This document shows, in pieces, positions 1 to 12,140 of a stretch of 64,000 nt of DNA. The DNA lies in assembly GCA_050084985.1 (NCBI GenBank), contig JBITNC010000001.1, positions 5,022,001-5,086,000 of the forward strand, written 5' to 3'. Every line of letters begins with the position of its first letter. Position 1 is the stretch's first letter. The position numbers and the translations under genes are program-made. The DNA comes from Nageia nagi (taxonomy: Eukaryota > Pinophyta). The notes beneath the pieces were generated by a model. That model saw nothing but the letters and a program-made list of their open reading frames with translations. It searched no databases and was not told the DNA's origin.

Positions 1-649
1 TATGCCACCCTTCGTGTGCACTTCCTGTTGTAAAAAAAAAAGGGGACCCTTGTGGCCCTCTTAGCTCTATCAAAAGGGCCCTCACATTTTTTTTTCTCTC
101 AATCAATACCTGCATAATTTTTTATTGCATAGTCCCTTGTTTTAATCATTTATTTCAAACCCTTCATTTATCTCTTCTAGGTTGCTTGCACGCTTTCCTT
201 TTTTTTTACCATCTTAGGGGACTCTCATTCAATGATGTAGTTGGTATATTCTATTTTTGGTGCATTTTTTTGTTGTTTTTTCTTGCAAGGCATGTTTTAT
301 TTAATACCCCCTCCATAAGCATTAATTTCTTAAAAACCTATACTCCAACTTTATAGCATTGTAATGATATTGCTCTAGAGTGAGTAAATGGAAAAATATG
401 CATTAATAGTTGAGTAAGATATCATCATTACTCTTAAAAGCATCTTTTAAATCATTGAACTCTCTAATGTTAATTTTTTACTTACATGCTTTAAATAAAA
501 ATATGCCTTATTAAATAATTTAATGTTATTTTAAGGTGGATATTTTTTTCCTTGATATAAAAATTTTGTTTCTTGCACCTATTACATTAAAAGATACTAG
601 TACAAATCTAGATAATCTAATTTTTGGAGGGCATATTAAAATTTTTAAG

Positions 650-703
650 TAAATAAGGAAAATTTTATATTTTACTTAAATAAGGAAAATTTTATATTTT
701 ACT
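650..703 (+). repeat. 27-bp tandem repeat, two copies
   Basis: A unit starting taaataaggaaaatt is repeated at 650 and 677 inside the copia-1 leader. The copies look identical, so this is a recent slippage event. No function is evident. Confidence 0.85.
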
Positions 704-1859
704 TAAAAGTATTTTTTTATGGATGCATAACTAGATCTTTACCTCTTTAAAGCATTCATTCTTTATGCAAAGTTAAAAGATGCATGCTTATGCTTAAATG
801 ATGCATGTATATTACCTCTCTAAAGCATTCATTCTTTTTGTTAAGTTAATAAATGCATGCTTAGTATTTAATTTTTAAAGTTAATGTTGCATGCTTAGGA
901 CTTAATTCCTTAAGTTAAAAAGATGCATGTTGAGTATTTATCCTTTATGCAAAGTTAACTTATGCAAATTTTCAGAATTAATACATGTTTATTCTTAAGT
1001 GTTTATCTTATTTTTGGTAAAGTTAACTTGTGCAAAATTAAGATTGATGTAAAGATGTCTTTTAGGGGTTAGTAAACAAAACCCATTGGACACTTAGATT
1101 TTAAATTTTTGAATGGATGATGTTTTACTTATGCTCTTTTATTTCATATTTTGTACTTTGATTTATTTTTTTATGCAAATAAAAATACAAATATTGATAC
1201 GAGCAACCCCTAAAATAAACACATCTGCATGTATATTCTACAACATGACTTGTTTGGGGAGCCATGAGGTGAGGATAAGCAAAATAGAGCCTTTAAGTTC
1301 AATGATCCAAGTGTTGAAAAATCCATACTTCTCAATTGCCTCTATGTCCTCTATTGATCTAAACATAACTCTATTAGGTGGATAGGTATATGCGTAGTGA
1401 TATCACATATCTACACATCCATTTAGGGATTATCCTGATAACCTAAGAGGATAACTTGAAACCTAATCAAGATTAATAATTTGATCAATCTAATAAACAT
1501 TAAAACCTTAAAAAATAGCTAGTACTTCTCCTCATGAAAGTATATGCTACCTAAGGAGAATTGGTATAGGATTGGTAGGACCTAGGCTCCTCTTGTGTAG
1601 GTATCTAGGTGAAAGCTTAATTTTAGATAAGAAAACAAGCTTTAACAATGTCACTCTACATCTACAGTTCTTGAGATGAGAAATGTATTTGGATACATGG
1701 GTTATTATTTGAATTGTAAAACATTTGCAATTGTGAATCAAATCAAGCATGTCCTTAATGTTTTAAATGTAACATGTATTATTTACTTGGTTAAAAATTA
1801 ACAATTTAATGTTATTTATTGAAACCACATGCTTATTATTTCATATTCTTGTGTAGCGA

Positions 1860-2793
1860 ATGGAAGAATCTTTTTTATCCAAACATATTTTTGATGGTTT
1901 CAATTATGGAATTTAGGAACCACAGATAAGAGCTAAATTGCAAGCAAAGAAGATTTGGTAAATAGTGAATGAAAACCTTGTACCTCTTACAAATGAAAAG
2001 GCACTAGAGGCTTACAACATAAAGAATGAGTTGGCAACCTTCATAATTTATCATATAGTTTTAGATGATGTGCTTCTAATGATTTTTTCTTCAACCTTAG
2101 TAAAAAAAGCATGGGATAAGCTTAAACAAATCTACCTTGGTTCAAACTTTTCAAGAAGGTTTACCATACTTCAAAATTTGCTTCAATCTCATCAAAAAAA
2201 AGATGAAAATGTGGCTATCTACTTGAATAAAATTATTGACTTAAAGATCCAACTTGTTGCCTATGGATGCAATTGGATCAATGATGAGTTCATGATCTTC
2301 ATCATTATTCAAATCTTTTCTTCAAAGTTTGAAAACTTTGTAACGGTTATGAAAATAAGGCTTGATGATGATGATGAAGTCTTGTTCTTCAAGAACCTTT
2401 CTAGGCACCTATTGAAGCATGAGAAAACCCTTAACAATAAAGTATTGATTTTTTCTCCTAAAGATAATAATGTTGCTCTTAGAGCAACCAAAACTCCTTT
2501 CAAAAAAAAGTTCAAATATCAAAAGAAATCTTATCCTTCTTCCTCCAATAGGTTTGAAAAGAGAGTTAATGGCTACAAAAATAGCAAGAATAATAAAAAT
2601 AATAACTTTAGCAATAAGAACAATGATAACAACAACCACTTCAAGTAAAAAGTTGGAAAAGGAAAAGCAAATAATCTTTTTCTTAAAAAAATTTTTGATA
2701 GTAATTGTAACTATTGTGGCATCCAAGATCACAAAGAAGTTGATTGCTATAAAAAGAAAAGAGAGGATAAGAATAAAATTAATGAAAATGTAA
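1860..2793 (+). pseudogene. copia-1 gag (UBN2-type gag plus CCHC zinc knuckle), broken
   Basis: Gag packages element RNA into virus-like particles in the cytoplasm. The frame opens at an ATG at 1860 (MEESFLSKHIFDGFNYGI) and is stopped at once by TAG at 1914, where copia-2 keeps TGG, and again by TAA at 1959. It then stays open from 1965 to 2648, with gag-core motifs such as AWDKLKQIYLG and LLKHEKTLNNK. After a stop at 2646 the same frame continues into a CCHC knuckle near 2706-2740 (CNYCGIQDHKEVDC). The lysine/asparagine-rich stretch before the knuckle is normal for copia gag. It leads in frame into the protease. Confidence 0.85.
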
Positions 2794-2867
2794 AAAACTA
2801 CATAGAAAAGAAGAATATTCATATTGGTTTTGCTGCAATTCTTTACTCTATGTCTTGCTCTTTTTTA

Positions 2868-5805
2868 TTTGAATGGATTGTTGATTCTGGTTACACTAAT
2901 CATGTATGCTTTGAAAAATAAAAATTTGAGAACTTTCACAAGTATAGAAAAGATGCGATTGTGATAGGTGATAACTTTACCCTTGAAGTCCAAGGAATTG
3001 GGAGTGTGTTGATTCATGGGAAGGTTCTTGATAATGTGTTCTATGTTCTAGGTTTAGAATGAACCTTCTCTTCATGATCCAAGTTGCTAGAAAGGATACT
3101 CTTTTGAGTTTGACTCTTAATTTTGGTGTATTAAGAAAGGAATTACCACTTTAGTTTAAGGATCAGTGAAATATAACCTCTACATTATGGATCAAGTTTT
3201 ATCAAATATGTCTCTTACTTCTAGTGTGTGTTCTAAAAATAATCTTTGGCATTATCATTTAGGATATTTTAACCATAAGAGTATTCAAGTCATAAAATAC
3301 CAAGAACTTATGAAAGTTCTACCTTCAATTTCTCCTTCGATTGGTCTATGTAAGAAGTGCATTCTTGGTAATATGCATATATAAAATTTTAAAAAAGATA
3401 AAGTAATAAGAGCATCTCAACCTCTTCAACTTATGCATTCAAATTTGATATGTACATTTTAGACTAAGTCATTTGGAGCAACATCTTATGTCTTAACATT
3501 CATTGATGATTTTAGTAGGATGACCTTTGGGTATATACTTGAGCACAAGGATCAAACCTTTGAGAGTTTTAAAATTTTTAAGACCTTTGTTGAAAATTAA
3601 ATTAACCTTAAAATTAAGATGTTGAGATCAGATAATGAAAGATAATATAACAATAATGAGTTTAATAACTAAGCATGGAATCAAGAGAGTTTACAATTTC
3701 ATACGCTCCTCAATAGAATAGTGTTATCAAAAGAAAAATAGAACAATTATGAATATGGCTAGATGCATGTTAGATAATCTTTCTAAATTCTTATGGGGTG
3801 GAGTTGTAAGCACTACTATTTACACTTTAAGTAGATGTCCCATAAAAGTTGTTTAGAGTAAAACTCCTTTTGAAGCATGGTCAAGAAGAAAACTTAACAT
3901 TTTTCACCTTAAGGTGTTTGGTTGTGAAGCATTTCCTATATTATTTTTGAAAAAAAGAAGTTGGATAAAAGAGCTGAAAAATGCATCTTTATAAGTTATG
4001 ATAGTCAGCATAGAGGCTACAAGCTCTACTCTCCATCCTATAAAGCCATATTTATTTCAAGAAATGTAAAGTTCAATGAACTTCCTAAAGAATTTGCTTT
4101 TAATAAGGATGTTGATGATCCAGAGGACTCTTCAGTTGCTCTTAACTAGTTGGATATTGATGTAGATAAGTCACCTTAGGAACAAAATTCTCCAACATAA
4201 ATGGTAACAAGGAGCATGACCTTGAACAAATCTTTAATTACCAAGATTGACAATAAGCATAATCCCTCAACCTTAAAATAAGCTTCTAAATATGAGTGTT
4301 GGATGGAAGCCATAAAAGTGGAGTGCGAGGTGCTTATGAAAAATAAAACTTGGAACTTAGTTCCTTATCCCAATGAAAAGAATGTGATTGGTAATAAATG
4401 AATCTACAAGGTCAAGTTCAATTCAGTTGAAGATATTGAGAAATACAAAGTAAGGTTAGTAGCTAAAGGTTTTGCTTAGAAATACAATGTAGATTATGAG
4501 GAAAGCTTTGCTCTTATGATAAAGATGCCTACTGTGATAGTTATCCTTGCTCTTTCTGCAACTTAAGGATGAAAAGTTTTTCAACTTGATGTTAAGAGTG
4601 CATTTGTCAATGGTGACTTAGATGTAAAAAAATTTATGAATCAAGTAAAAGGGTTTATTATGAAAAGTAAAGAGTCCTTTGTGTGCAAGCTAAAGAAGTT
4701 ATTGTATGGACTTAAGCAAGCACCATAAACTTTATACAAGAAGATTTTAGGGTACTTTGCAAACATTGGTTTCTTCAAATATTTTTTTGACTTTGATTTA
4801 TATATGCTTAATCAAAGGAAAGACATGGTCTTGATTCTTCTTTATGTGGATGATCTTCTGATAACTAAGAATAATGATGAAATTATTCAAGAGTGCATAT
4901 CCAAACTTAAAACAATATTTAAAATGATTGATTTTGGTCTCTTGCACTACTATCTTAGAATACAAGTGTAGCAATACAAAGATTGTACTTACCTTAATCA
5001 ATCTAAGTATATATCAAACATCTTGTAGAAGTTTAGAATGGAGTGTAGATTTGTTTTGATCTCATTCTCTCTTGGAATCACTATTTTTTAAGCTCCAACT
5101 CTCAGTTAGCTGATGCTATAGCTTACAAGTAATTAATTGGTAGTCTTTTGGTATTTGACTATATCTAGGCTAGATATTGCTTTTGCAATATATCTAATGG
5201 CATGATTCATACGAAAACCATATGTTGAGCATCTCAATGCTATTAAGCAAATATTGAAGTATGTTGCAAGGATTAAGGATCTTACTTTCAAGTATTTTAA
5301 GTTGCCCTCATTTTTCCTCTCTAAATTTTTAGATTCTAACTATAGGGAAGATAAAGATGATAGGAAGTCAACCTCTACATGTGTGTTTAACATTGGTTTA
5401 GGTGTTATCTCTTGACTTTCCAAGAAGTAGCTTACTATTTCTCTTTCCACCATAGAAGTTGAATATCATGCCATATCTGTTGCAGCCTAGGAAGCCATTT
5501 GGCTAAGGCATCTTATAAAAGAAATTAGGTATAAGCAAGGTGGCTCATCTTTGATTTTTTCAGATAATCAATTGGTTATTTCTTTAGCTAAGAATCCTAT
5601 GTTCTATCAAAGAACAAAACATGTGAAAATCCATATCCATTTTATTACAGAAAATGTTCTTGATGGAATCATACACATGGAGTATTGTCCATCTACCTTG
5701 AACTTCACTAATTTGTTCACCAAGGCCTTTCCAAAAGCTCAATTTTGTAAGCTTAAGGATGCTATCGGGTTGGTGAAATTACCCTCAAAGGGAAGTGAAG
5801 TTTGA
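2868..5805 (+). pseudogene. copia-1 pol: protease, integrase, reverse transcriptase, RNase H, degenerate
   Basis: Domains in order: aspartic protease with DSGYTNH near 2883 (family norm DSGATNH); GAG-pre-integrase with HYHLGYFNHKSIQ and CKKCILG (3250-3375); integrase core with TFIDDFSRMTFGY near 3500; reverse transcriptase with FQLDVKSAFVNGDL (about 4580), LYGLKQAP and YVDDLLI (about 4845); RNase H with a DSNYREDKDDRKSTS-like stretch near 5335 and an open 84-codon tail (5551-5805) that reads FTNLFTKAFPKAQF. Stops occur every few hundred bases, often TAG or TAA at former CAG/CAA/TGG codons, which suggests methylated-cytosine decay. No domain is intact. The RT stretch is longer here than in copia-2, which lacks about 565 bp. 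Confidence 0.88.
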
Positions 5806-5941
5806 ATTCTTATGTTGAATTCATATTTATGATGATAACTTCACCTTTAAGAGGATTTTGTGCTATATAATGTTGATTTTATCGTACACCTTCAGAGTAA
5901 GTTTGCTCTATGTGAAGAACTTATTATACAAATTGGCCAAT

Positions 5942-6159
5942 CTAGCACTGTTTAGTTATCCATATGTGAGGAACTCTTATGTGTCTTTTGGAACTATTTA
6001 GTTATCCATGTATGAAGAACTCGTATGTGCATGCTCTATTTTTGGTCAATCTAGCATTATTTAGTTATCCATGTGTGAGGAACTCTTATGTGTTTTTTGG
6101 CACTATTTAGTTATCCATATGTAAGGAACTCATATGTACATACTCTATTTTGTAATGAT
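5942..6159 (+). repeat. 109-bp tandem repeat in the copia-1 3' region
   Basis: The phrase tttagttatccat recurs at 5951, 5997, 6060 and 6106, with spacings 46, 63 and 46. The simplest reading is a 109-bp unit duplicated once, each unit holding two diverged half-units. It lies between RNase H and the 3' LTR. Related phrases occur at about 25300-25400 in copia-2. Confidence 0.75.
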
Positions 6160-6610
6160 AATCAACACATATTTTATATACAGTAGGTGACTATAAGTTT
6201 TTTGGCATGACATCTTTGTGATGACTTATAATGCACCATTGATCAATTCATGATGGCATTTGTGTGATTCATCTATCCGTATTGATATGAATATGATGCA
6301 TCTAATTGATCTTGTTATTTGAGCTACTTATGACTTACAAGCTCCTTTGAGATTGCAGGTTACTTACCTCAGGTATGCAAGCACTTGGAGACTATTCATG
6401 ACTTCTAGTTGGATGACTACTTCATGTACATTGAAATTGATTATGGTTAATGATTGTATTTGGCAAAGTAGTGAGTCTCAAACTAGATCTTTCTTACTTT
6501 AAAAATATGTTAGAAGTTCTCATCTCTATTGTATCTGTTTGGAAGAGAACTCTCTTACTTTCTCTTCTTCTCTCTTACTTGCTCTATTCTAATATTACAT
6601 TAAAGGAGAG

Positions 6611-7088
6611 TGTTGGAATATATAATGCATCATTGTAAAGGTTTGTATTAAATCTTCTATGTAAGTTCACTAATACTTAAGGGTATCATCTGATACCTTA
6701 AGTATTTAAGTGAATATGATAATGTAACTCATCCTACACTCCATGTCATGAGCATGCCCTTTGAGTAAAAGGATATGCATGTCATACTTTTGTACATTGG
6801 ATAAAAAGATGATTCAAAGAGAGATTTTGGCCTATAAATAGAAGACTTCCTTTTCATGATCACACACCAATTGTAGAGTAAAGTTATGCTATAGGATAGT
6901 GGTTAGGAGAAAAGATTAAAAGGATTGTAAGAGTTCATATTTGTTAAAAAAAGAGATCTAGTTAGTGGATGTACTCCTAGTTGGAGGAACCACTTACATC
7001 TTGTGTTATCTTTGTGAGATTGCTTTTTGTGTGATAGTTAGATACAAATGAGAGCTTTCATGTGATCTTGGTAGTTTAGGATTTTTCA
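6611..7088 (+). repeat. copia-1 3' LTR
   Basis: Begins tgttggaata directly after the purine tract taaaggagag and ends at about 7088 in ttttca, matching the TG...CA rule. The segment shares the copia-2 LTR landmarks in order: a stretch with ataccttaagtatttaag near 6690, a cctataaat promoter-like site near 6831, agagagatt, gatctagttagtggatgtactcc and ggaaccactt. It is clearly diverged from the copia-2 LTR. The left end is secure; the right end is inferred from alignment with copia-2. Confidence 0.75.
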
Positions 7089-8520
7089 TGTTATAGTTCA
7101 ATTCTCTTAGGTAGAGAAGCACAAGTTAGAGGAGAAGAAGCTTGGCAGAAGAGACTCCCAAAATTATTTTCTCAAGTGGCCAAAGTCCAACTTTAGAAAA
7201 GGGTGAACTATCTCTCATTAATATTTAGGAAGGCCAAATTTAGAGAAGAAAGGAAAATAGAAATTTAATTTAATTACTCATCAAATGTTTATTCATAAGT
7301 GCTAGAATAGAATTAAATTAAAAGAGGTAAATGGGTCCATGTGAAGGATAAGTGGCCTTAGTTGTGGAGATACTAACTATTTGTGGACTTATATTATTTT
7401 TCACCTTTGTGGAGAAGGTAAGTGTGAAAATAGTTTAAATTTCATTTGGTACATTCTAATGGTAATTTTGTTTAATTAGAATTTCATTGTAATTTGGGAA
7501 AATGTCTTTTGTATTAGGTTATATCTAAATGTAATTTCATGCAATTTTAGGTGAATTTAGGGCAACACCATTAGGGTTGCTAGACTATAAATACCCATAG
7601 AGGGATCATTTGTAGGGATTAGACAATTTGCAAATTGGAGAACTTAATTAATATCTTCAAGCTAGAAAGGTTGTTTCAATTTGTGAATATGATATGTCTA
7701 AAGTAAATGAATGGTGAATGCTCTCATTGTTCAAATTATGAACATGTTATGAATGCTTATTGCCTAATTTGAATGAATGAGTGATATTGCTATCTTATTT
7801 TTCTTAAGTTACTTAGATCATTTCATAAATATTATGTAGAGGTGGATGAAAGAATAGTTGAATACCCTTAAAAGTGATTTTGAGTAAAAATTGACTTGCG
7901 ATAGTTTATAATTTGCATGTTAGACTTGTGCAGTTTGTAATGGCTCTCTTATGTCACTTAGCATAGGAACTTCGCTCCATAATTGAAGAATTACCCATAA
8001 CCTATCCCTTTTACCATCGTTGCCATCATTCACGCTTCTCACGTTAGTTCACTCATGTTGTTGGTTAGTGGTGTGGACAAGGAGTGCATGGAGTCTATAA
8101 CAAGACCAAGAGAAGTCGGTCCTAATCCCTGCACCAGTCAGTGAAACCATATGCACTTGTGTTCAATGCATATACCATCATCTAGTTTATACTTTTCTTT
8201 ATTTTCACCTTTTTCCTGTGATTTTTACACCCTCCATTTGTTTCAATTTGGAATCCAAGCTTTTCTTGCCAAGACACTCTAAACACACATTCTAAGTCTT
8301 AGAAGCACATTCTTTGATGATTTCTATAGCCATCATATTGTACAATCATGGAAACAACACCATGGTGGCAAGCAGGTATACCAAGAAATTTTCATGGAAA
8401 AATATATGATTCACCTAGATATATACAACCTCAAATAAGAGGTAATTCTTATTTTAATCTAGTCATACAAAAACTATTGGTTCAAGTTATGAATTTCAGT
8501 CATCAGTCATGGCCAATCCC
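7089..8520 (+). other. LTR-like and leader-like sequence, possibly the 5' end of gypsy-3
   Basis: No gene is evident. About 7100-8100 looks like a plant LTR: a TATA box at 7586, then AT-rich sequence. From 8348 an ATG opens a frame (METTPWWQAGIPRNFHGK) running to 8635, but its last third is shared with the gypsy-2 LTR (homology begins near 8521), so only 8348-8520 belongs to the upstream unit. It could be the start of a gag. I infer that this block is the LTR, leader and gag start of gypsy-3, whose protease resumes at 26354, but this is weak. Confidence 0.35.
7586..7593 (+). promoter_or_regulatory. TATA box (TATAAATA) in LTR-like block
   Basis: gactataaataccc fits the plant TATA consensus and sits in sequence with LTR character, so it is probably an old retroelement promoter. 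No host gene follows. Confidence 0.4.
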
Positions 8521-9094
8521 ATGCATGGGTTCTTGTGGTACTCCATTGGCATGGATTCCTAAGCAAGATCTAGGCCATGCAGTGAGACATCTAACTATTA
8601 AGTGGCTTAGCACATCATTTAGAAATAGCCTTTGATCATATTTCATCTTCTTACATTCAAAGTATGTTGTAGAGTCATTTCTTGGGCCTTATATGGACAA
8701 AACCCTACAAGAGAAGAGGCTAGTGGGATGAAAACCCCATTAGATCTAGTTAAGGAAAAAAAGCCTTGACCTTTGGTTACTTCATTTCTTTAGTTGTATA
8801 CACCTAGATCTAGACATCAGCTATCTAGGAGAAATATTCAATTGTTGAGTGCTTAGTTTGGCTTCTCTGGCTAGACATCAAGCCTTCTTAGTTATCCTAT
8901 GATTGTACTTTCTCCATTGATGTGATATCAAGGCATGGGCCCTTAAAACCTACTTTTTGTATCCATTTTAAGATTCTTGGTGTGATGTTGGTGTTTTTAA
9001 GCATAATTTATGTGTTTGGTATCATTTCTTATCTTGGTGTATAATGTTGGGATTTCAGGCATAATATTTTGGTATAAGAATAATTTTGGCACAT
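8521..9094 (+). repeat. gypsy-2 5' LTR, 5'-truncated (copy A)
   Basis: From ggttcttgtgg onward it aligns with 12482-13047 (shared phrases tggattcctaag/ggtaagatctaggcca, gtttggcttctctgg, ataattttggcacat). The match stops abruptly at about 8521, so the first part of the LTR is missing. It is followed by agtagcatcaaaga; the duplicate has tggcatcaaaga at 14705, which resembles the initiator-Met tRNA primer site. Confidence 0.75.
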
Positions 9095-9143
9095 ATAGTA
9101 GCATCAAAGATAAATTATTTCCATCTTGTGGGTAGGATTTATG

Positions 9144-10660
9144 GATGAAATCGATTAACAAGGTCTACAAAAATAAGAGGAATAAGACTCCCATGCCCCC
9201 CCAAACCAGATCCAAGGAGGATGTAGGGAAGTCTGTGGGAGAATCTACCTGAAAGACTTGGATGAATATTTCAGAGCATGTGTTTGAGGTTGAGGAAGAT
9301 ATGCATGAGGAAGAAAGGGAGATTCAACCCAAGGATCTGGTTGACAAAAATTTGATGACCTAATGGCTATGATGAAGACTATTACAAACCAAATGCAAAT
9401 CCATAATAAATGAGCGAGATGCATGGCATGGGTAAATCCCTAGGATGTCCCAAACTAGAAGATCTACTTCCTTTTGGGAGAGGTATCCAAGGGAAGAGAT
9501 GCATAGGTAGAGGGGATGTGAAGAGGAGGAGGTACCTTGCATAGTAGGTATGAGAGAGATCACCATGAGGAGGTGGCTCTTCATCAGGTACGTGACCAAG
9601 GGGAAGAGGAAATTTTATACATTGATCCAAAGGAGTCAAACCTGATCTAAAGGAGCAAGGGTTTGAGCACAAAGAGGGTGCATTCTAGAGATCACATTCA
9701 ACTAGAATGATGGACAAAGGGGAATATTCACTATTTTGTATGGGATCCCCTTGGATGGGTGACCCAACATGGGAGATATTCTTTGAGAGGGATGACTAAA
9801 GAAGGGAGTCATCACTCCCATCTCTTCCATAGCCTAATAAGTCAATGTTTATTTCCAGGATGGAAAGTCCATCACTCCTAGTATCACCCATAGAAATTAA
9901 TTAGTTGTACCATGAGTATTCCTAAAACTCTTAAGAGTTTTGGAATGATTTTTCATTTTTCTTATACCTGAAATTCCTTGGATGTAAGGCCAATATCAAC
10001 TAGATGTTTGGGGGAGACATAAGAGATTTACAGTAAAACTTGAGTAGAATGTAAGTGCCTATTTTTTATGGGAGTGGTAAAATGACTGCTAGGGCTTGGT
10101 TGCAAAAGATCCAAACTTACTTTACCTTGATCCCGATGATTGAAGAAGATATGTTTTGTAACCCTACATTTGGATGACATTACATATAAGTGGTGGCAAC
10201 ATGGTATGATAACACAAGGGCATATTAGAATTAGATCCTTTAATGTATTTAGACAAAGGTTGATGGATCATTTAGTTAGAAAGGATAAGGATGAATACTT
10301 CGAGGACCTAATAATAGTTAGAAAAAAGGGATCTATGGAGGATTATGTGGTTGAGTTCTAATGCTTAGCCATCATGATACCCAACATCTTGGAGAAGAGA
10401 GTGACTTTCCTTTTTTGTGAAGATTTGTTAGAGCTACTTAGAGGGTTAATGAAAGCTTTTTCACCCATATTACTATATGATTCCATCAAAAGAGACTTAG
10501 ATATGGAACTTGAAATGTTGAAGGCTAAAGCTCTCCCTCCCACTTGACCATCCATACCTGCAAGAGGGATTGTTGATGGATCCACATTTAGTAACCCATA
10601 AAGCACTAAGTAAGAGAGACGTTTGGACATAGCTTCCAAAAATGAGTTAAGGAGAAAAAA
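9144..10660 (+). pseudogene. gypsy-2 gag (copy A), degenerate
   Basis: The N-terminal frame begins MKSINKVYKNKRNK and is stopped at about 9249 (ctga, where copy B keeps ccga). The retrotransposon gag core is recognisable from about 10084 (RAWLQKIQTYFTL) and, after a frameshift, in the open stretch 10140-10361 with FVTLHLDDITYKWWQHG, QRLMDHLVRKD and KKGSMEDYVVEF. This order (AWLQ, TLHL..WW, F..RF, GS...F) is the plant Ty3/gypsy gag signature. 9360-10080 is too decayed to translate reliably. It would have formed the particle shell. Confidence 0.75.
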
Positions 10661-10663
10661 ATT

Positions 10664-11200
10664 ATGTCTCTCCTATAAGAAATGATGGGAGAGAGGTCAC
10701 CGTTATCAAGAAAAAGGGAAAGTACACCACATTGAAGTAGTCTTGGATGAGGATTTCGATCTTGAGCTTAACTTGGATCCTTTAGAGCTTGGGCCACCCC
10801 ACATTAGGCCCCCCACATCATATAGTAGAGACACAATTAGTAGAATTATTGACTCATTAGGAGGAGTGTTGAAATACTTCACTCTCAAAGTCAAGGGCCA
10901 AGCTACAAACCAAGAATTCATGGTATTTATTGATCTAGGTACAATGCATAACTTCATTGATGAAGAGTTCATGAAGGACTCAAAACTAAGGATTTTGAGG
11001 GGTTTCATGTCACCAATGCAAATGGGAACTTAAACTTAGTGGACCATATAGTGGAGAAATTTGGAGTGAAGATCCAGAAGTATATGGCAAGATAAGATTT
11101 CTACGTCTACCCATTGGATGGGATCCCTATCTCATATTGGGAGTTATTTTGGTATGTATGTTAGCACTAGGAAGGCCATATTATATATATTAAATATTGC
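10664..11200 (+). pseudogene. gypsy-2 zinc knuckle and aspartic protease (copy A)
   Basis: At about 10664 the frame reads CLSYKK, stop, WERGHRYQEKGKVHHIEV, which resembles the gypsy knuckle C-x2-C-x3-W-x2-GH-x-C with substitutions. The 96-codon open stretch 10743-11033 holds the retropepsin region FMVFIDLGTMHNFIDEEF, where the catalytic DSG is DLG, so the enzyme would be inactive unless the base is wrong. A shifted frame then gives PLDGIPYLILGVI, the usual protease C-terminal strand. Homology to gypsy pol stops at about 11200. Confidence 0.75.
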
Positions 11201-11289
11201 ACTTTATGAGGATGTGTTTGTTGTTGATATGGACATGGTTTTGATATCATTTGGTCATGAATTGATGGAGAAAATGAATGATTATTTAG

Positions 11290-11937
11290 GTGCACTATTT
11301 GTTGATGATATCTTCATTTGGGCACCATTTAGGGCTTGTTACACATTTTATGGGGGTTGCATTGTTGGTTGATAACAATCAGTTTGATATTACATTGTTT
11401 GGGTGCCATTTTGGAGTTATGGTTCACTTCATCTGGGCTACAATGATTACTAATAACATTGAAACTGTTATAGCACTCTTTGATCATGATTTAGAGGTTG
11501 TTGTTAATTGCATAAGGGCGATACTAATTGATCATAATAGTAGGATTATTTATGCATGCTTAAATCATATTTTTGGGATACCACATAAGTGTGTATACAC
11601 ATTTATTACAAATAAGACATTAATGATATTCCTCAAGATCATTGGTGATGTATTGAGAACTGAATGTGAGAATATTGAGGGGGATATTCTTCACACACAA
11701 ATGGCTACATTTGATGATGCATTGACTACTAATGAAAGAAGGGCATTAATTATCTTCTTCACAATTACAAAAGCAGTATTACAAGATAGATTAGGGGCTT
11801 ATTTTTTCATTAAGAAGGATACAATTGATGATAGGAAGTGGGTACAAGAGGTGTGCTTGATGTTGGCTGATAACACATGCAATGGAGAAGTGTTGGGATT
11901 TGAAGGACATGAGTTAGTAGATTTCATATATTCTTGA
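11290..11937 (+). CDS. 215-codon ORF of unknown function in the pol position of gypsy-2 (copy A)
   Basis: I do not recognise this protein. It starts MHYLLMISSFGHHLG, is rich in I, L, F and H, and has hydrophobic stretches in its first 80 residues followed by a more soluble, charged half (DIEGD-like acidic runs, TNERRALIIFF, DDRKWVQEVCLMLADN, GFEGHELVDFI). No Cys/His cluster, DDE triad or RT motif is visible. An ORF of this length is notable in an AT-rich, stop-rich neighbourhood. Copy B carries it with one deleted T that truncates it to 177 codons. An overlapping 84-codon frame starts at 11118. It could be captured host sequence, an element accessory gene, or chance. Confidence 0.35.
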   Translation: MHYLLMISSFGHHLGLVTHFMGVALLVDNNQFDITLFGCHFGVMVHFIWATMITNNIETVIALFDHDLEVVVNCIRAILIDHNSRIIYACLNHIFGIPHKCVYTFITNKTLMIFLKIIGDVLRTECENIEGDILHTQMATFDDALTTNERRALIIFFTITKAVLQDRLGAYFFIKKDTIDDRKWVQEVCLMLADNTCNGEVLGFEGHELVDFIYS

Positions 11938-12140
11938 ACAAAGATGGTACTTCAGATATTTTATGTAACATGTATGAATCTTGATGATGCAATTGTAACA
12001 AAGGATATATGAAAGGTTAAGTTTCAACATATGACATAATCAACTACAACATTTGGATTCTATAGTTTCTTGGGGTCAAATAATTTCGAAAAGGGAGAAT
12101 TTATCATCGGCCTTTTTTACACTTATACCTTTTTGTTACA

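Larger units (their letters stand above)
1..7088 (+). mobile_element. Ty1/copia retrotransposon copia-1, cut by the left window edge
   Basis: Order on the + strand: long AT-rich leader (1-1859), gag, protease, integrase, reverse transcriptase, RNase H, a 3' untranslated region with tandem repeats, a purine tract (taaaggagag, 6601-6610) and a 3' LTR. This gag-PR-INT-RT-RH order defines Ty1/copia. Its leader and coding parts align along their length with copia-2 (18668-26353), so the two are one family; the shared leader shows that the window opens inside copia-1 and that its 5' LTR lies upstream. Many in-frame stops and frameshifts make it non-functional. The leader holds degenerate repeats built on gcattcattcttt and gatgcatgctta (about 740-960). 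Confidence 0.9.

Noticed and set aside
1113-1385. 90-codon ORF in the copia-1 leader
   Set aside because: The matching leader of copia-2 (20860-21130) does not keep the frame, so it is untranslated leader.
2409-2822. 137-codon minus-strand ORF over copia-1 gag
   Set aside because: It is the complement of a lysine/asparagine-rich gag tail and its poly-I/F composition is a shadow.
9360-9672. Minus-strand ORFs (79 and 96 codons), repeated at 14966-15229
   Set aside because: Opposite strand of decayed gag; the repetition comes from the segmental duplication, not conservation.
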